Source of the DNA: Pollenia angustigena
Lineage: Eukaryota > Arthropoda > Insecta > Diptera > Polleniidae
DNA length: 64,000 bases
Assembly: GCA_930367215.1 (NCBI GenBank)
Contig: OV884056.1
Location: forward strand, 284,004,067-284,068,066
Direction of reading: 5' to 3'
A model generated the notes under the pieces. The model had not been told where the DNA came from. It made no database searches and saw only the letters and a list, made by a program, of their open reading frames with translations. Each line of letters begins with the position of its first letter. The first letter of the stretch is position 1. A program made the translations under genes and the position numbers. Positions 63,355 through 64,000 of this stretch are shown here, in pieces.

Positions 63355-64000
63355 GTGCTGAAAATCACTTTTTCGTAAAGTGATTTGAAATCACTAAAAA
63401 TGTGTTCTGCCTACAAACATTTTTGAAATCTCGTGATTTAAAACCGGTTAGCTTACAACATGACGATTTCAAATCACTTGAAGTTTTTTAAGCATTTTTT
63501 TAAATCTATAATAAAATTATCACATACACATTAAATAACCTGTCCTTGATTTGTTTTTGCATTAAAATTAATTATTTTACACGGAAGAACCTTTAAATTT
63601 ACAAATTTAGGAAGCCGCACTATTTTTTGCAAACGCTGTTTTAGTTTTGTTTACATTGTTGGTGATTTACTTTGTCAATGGTTGCCACAGCAATATGACT
63701 AATTTCTTCAATTAAATTAAACATTTAAAATAAAAATTAATTTAATTTGTTAAAAAAAAACTAAAAGTAAACGATAATTATGAAGTTTGATTGGTTAAAT
63801 TTTAATATACGAAGGTAAAAAATAAATGAAAATGGCAGCAATACATCCTAAATGAATGGCAACATTTTAAAAAGAAGCGCACAGTTGTTTTCTCGTGGTT
63901 TAGAACAATGAAAATCACAACTAAAAATTAAAAATCTCGTGATTTTCAGAATACCAAAATATTTCTCGGGTGATTTCAAAATCGTTCGTGATTTAAAATC
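63355..64000. other. Repeats of GTGATTT/AAATCAC, possible inverted-repeat element
   Basis: Many GTGATTTNAAATCAC-type palindromic units occur at 63363-63480 and again at 63908-64000, i.e. at both ends of this stretch. It may be a MITE running out of the window. No gene. Confidence 0.4.

Overview
The window is AT-rich, intron-containing insect DNA, most likely from a calyptrate (blowfly or house-fly type) dipteran. Two host genes can be recognised: a complete 14-exon Tace (ADAM17-type metalloprotease, + strand, 28354-36987) and the last exon of a nucleoplasmin-like chaperone gene (Nlp-type, - strand, 60986-61270). Dispersed repeats of the 'TATACCCTTCACC ... CTTACTTGTTTTT' kind, common in higher flies, support the placement. 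Almost everything else is transposable-element DNA in many nested layers.

Layout. 1-3554: hAT-type remnants and short inverted-repeat elements. 3555-24661: an old hAT-like element (8-bp target duplication, 7/8 match) split by two near-identical BEL/Pao LTR retrotransposons in head-to-tail tandem on the - strand. Their order is LTR-internal-LTR directly abutting LTR-internal-truncated LTR, closed by an inverted pol fragment. 24717-27868: a composite repeat, present again at 34128-35422 inside the Tace intron. 28354-36987: Tace, whose 5.3-kb intron 7 holds an inverted-repeat element carrying a non-LTR retrotransposon. 37135-40315: a Penelope-like element cut by a second non-LTR retrotransposon. 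41388-47054: hAT-like elements with 8-bp duplications. 48164-50040: a tandem array of about 390-bp units around an RTE-type 3' end. 50320-52258: Helitron-like and pogo-like elements. 52862-56836: a PIF/Harbinger remnant containing a 2.8-kb array with tRNA-like promoter boxes. 56911-59630: two decayed transposon-associated genes. 60986-61270: Nlp exon. 61863-62540: a Tc1 relic.

The most interesting system is the BEL/Pao element. Besides the usual gag-protease-RT-RNase H-integrase polyprotein (1742 codons), it has a second ORF of 261 codons just before the 3' LTR. This ORF duplicates the nucleocapsid zinc-finger/protease module, with the protease catalytic Asp replaced by Asn. A polypyrimidine-CAG splice acceptor lies 5 nt before its ATG. 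The LTR has a GGTAAGT donor, and the sense strand from the predicted start site to that donor has no ATG at all (the opposite strand has ten). ORF2 would therefore be the first AUG of a spliced subgenomic RNA. The leader upstream of gag is a second ATG-free block of about 1 kb made of 12 copies of a 20-bp core, reminiscent of the protein-binding array in the gypsy 5' leader.

All calls were made by reading the sequence and the conceptual translations. No alignment or database search was run.
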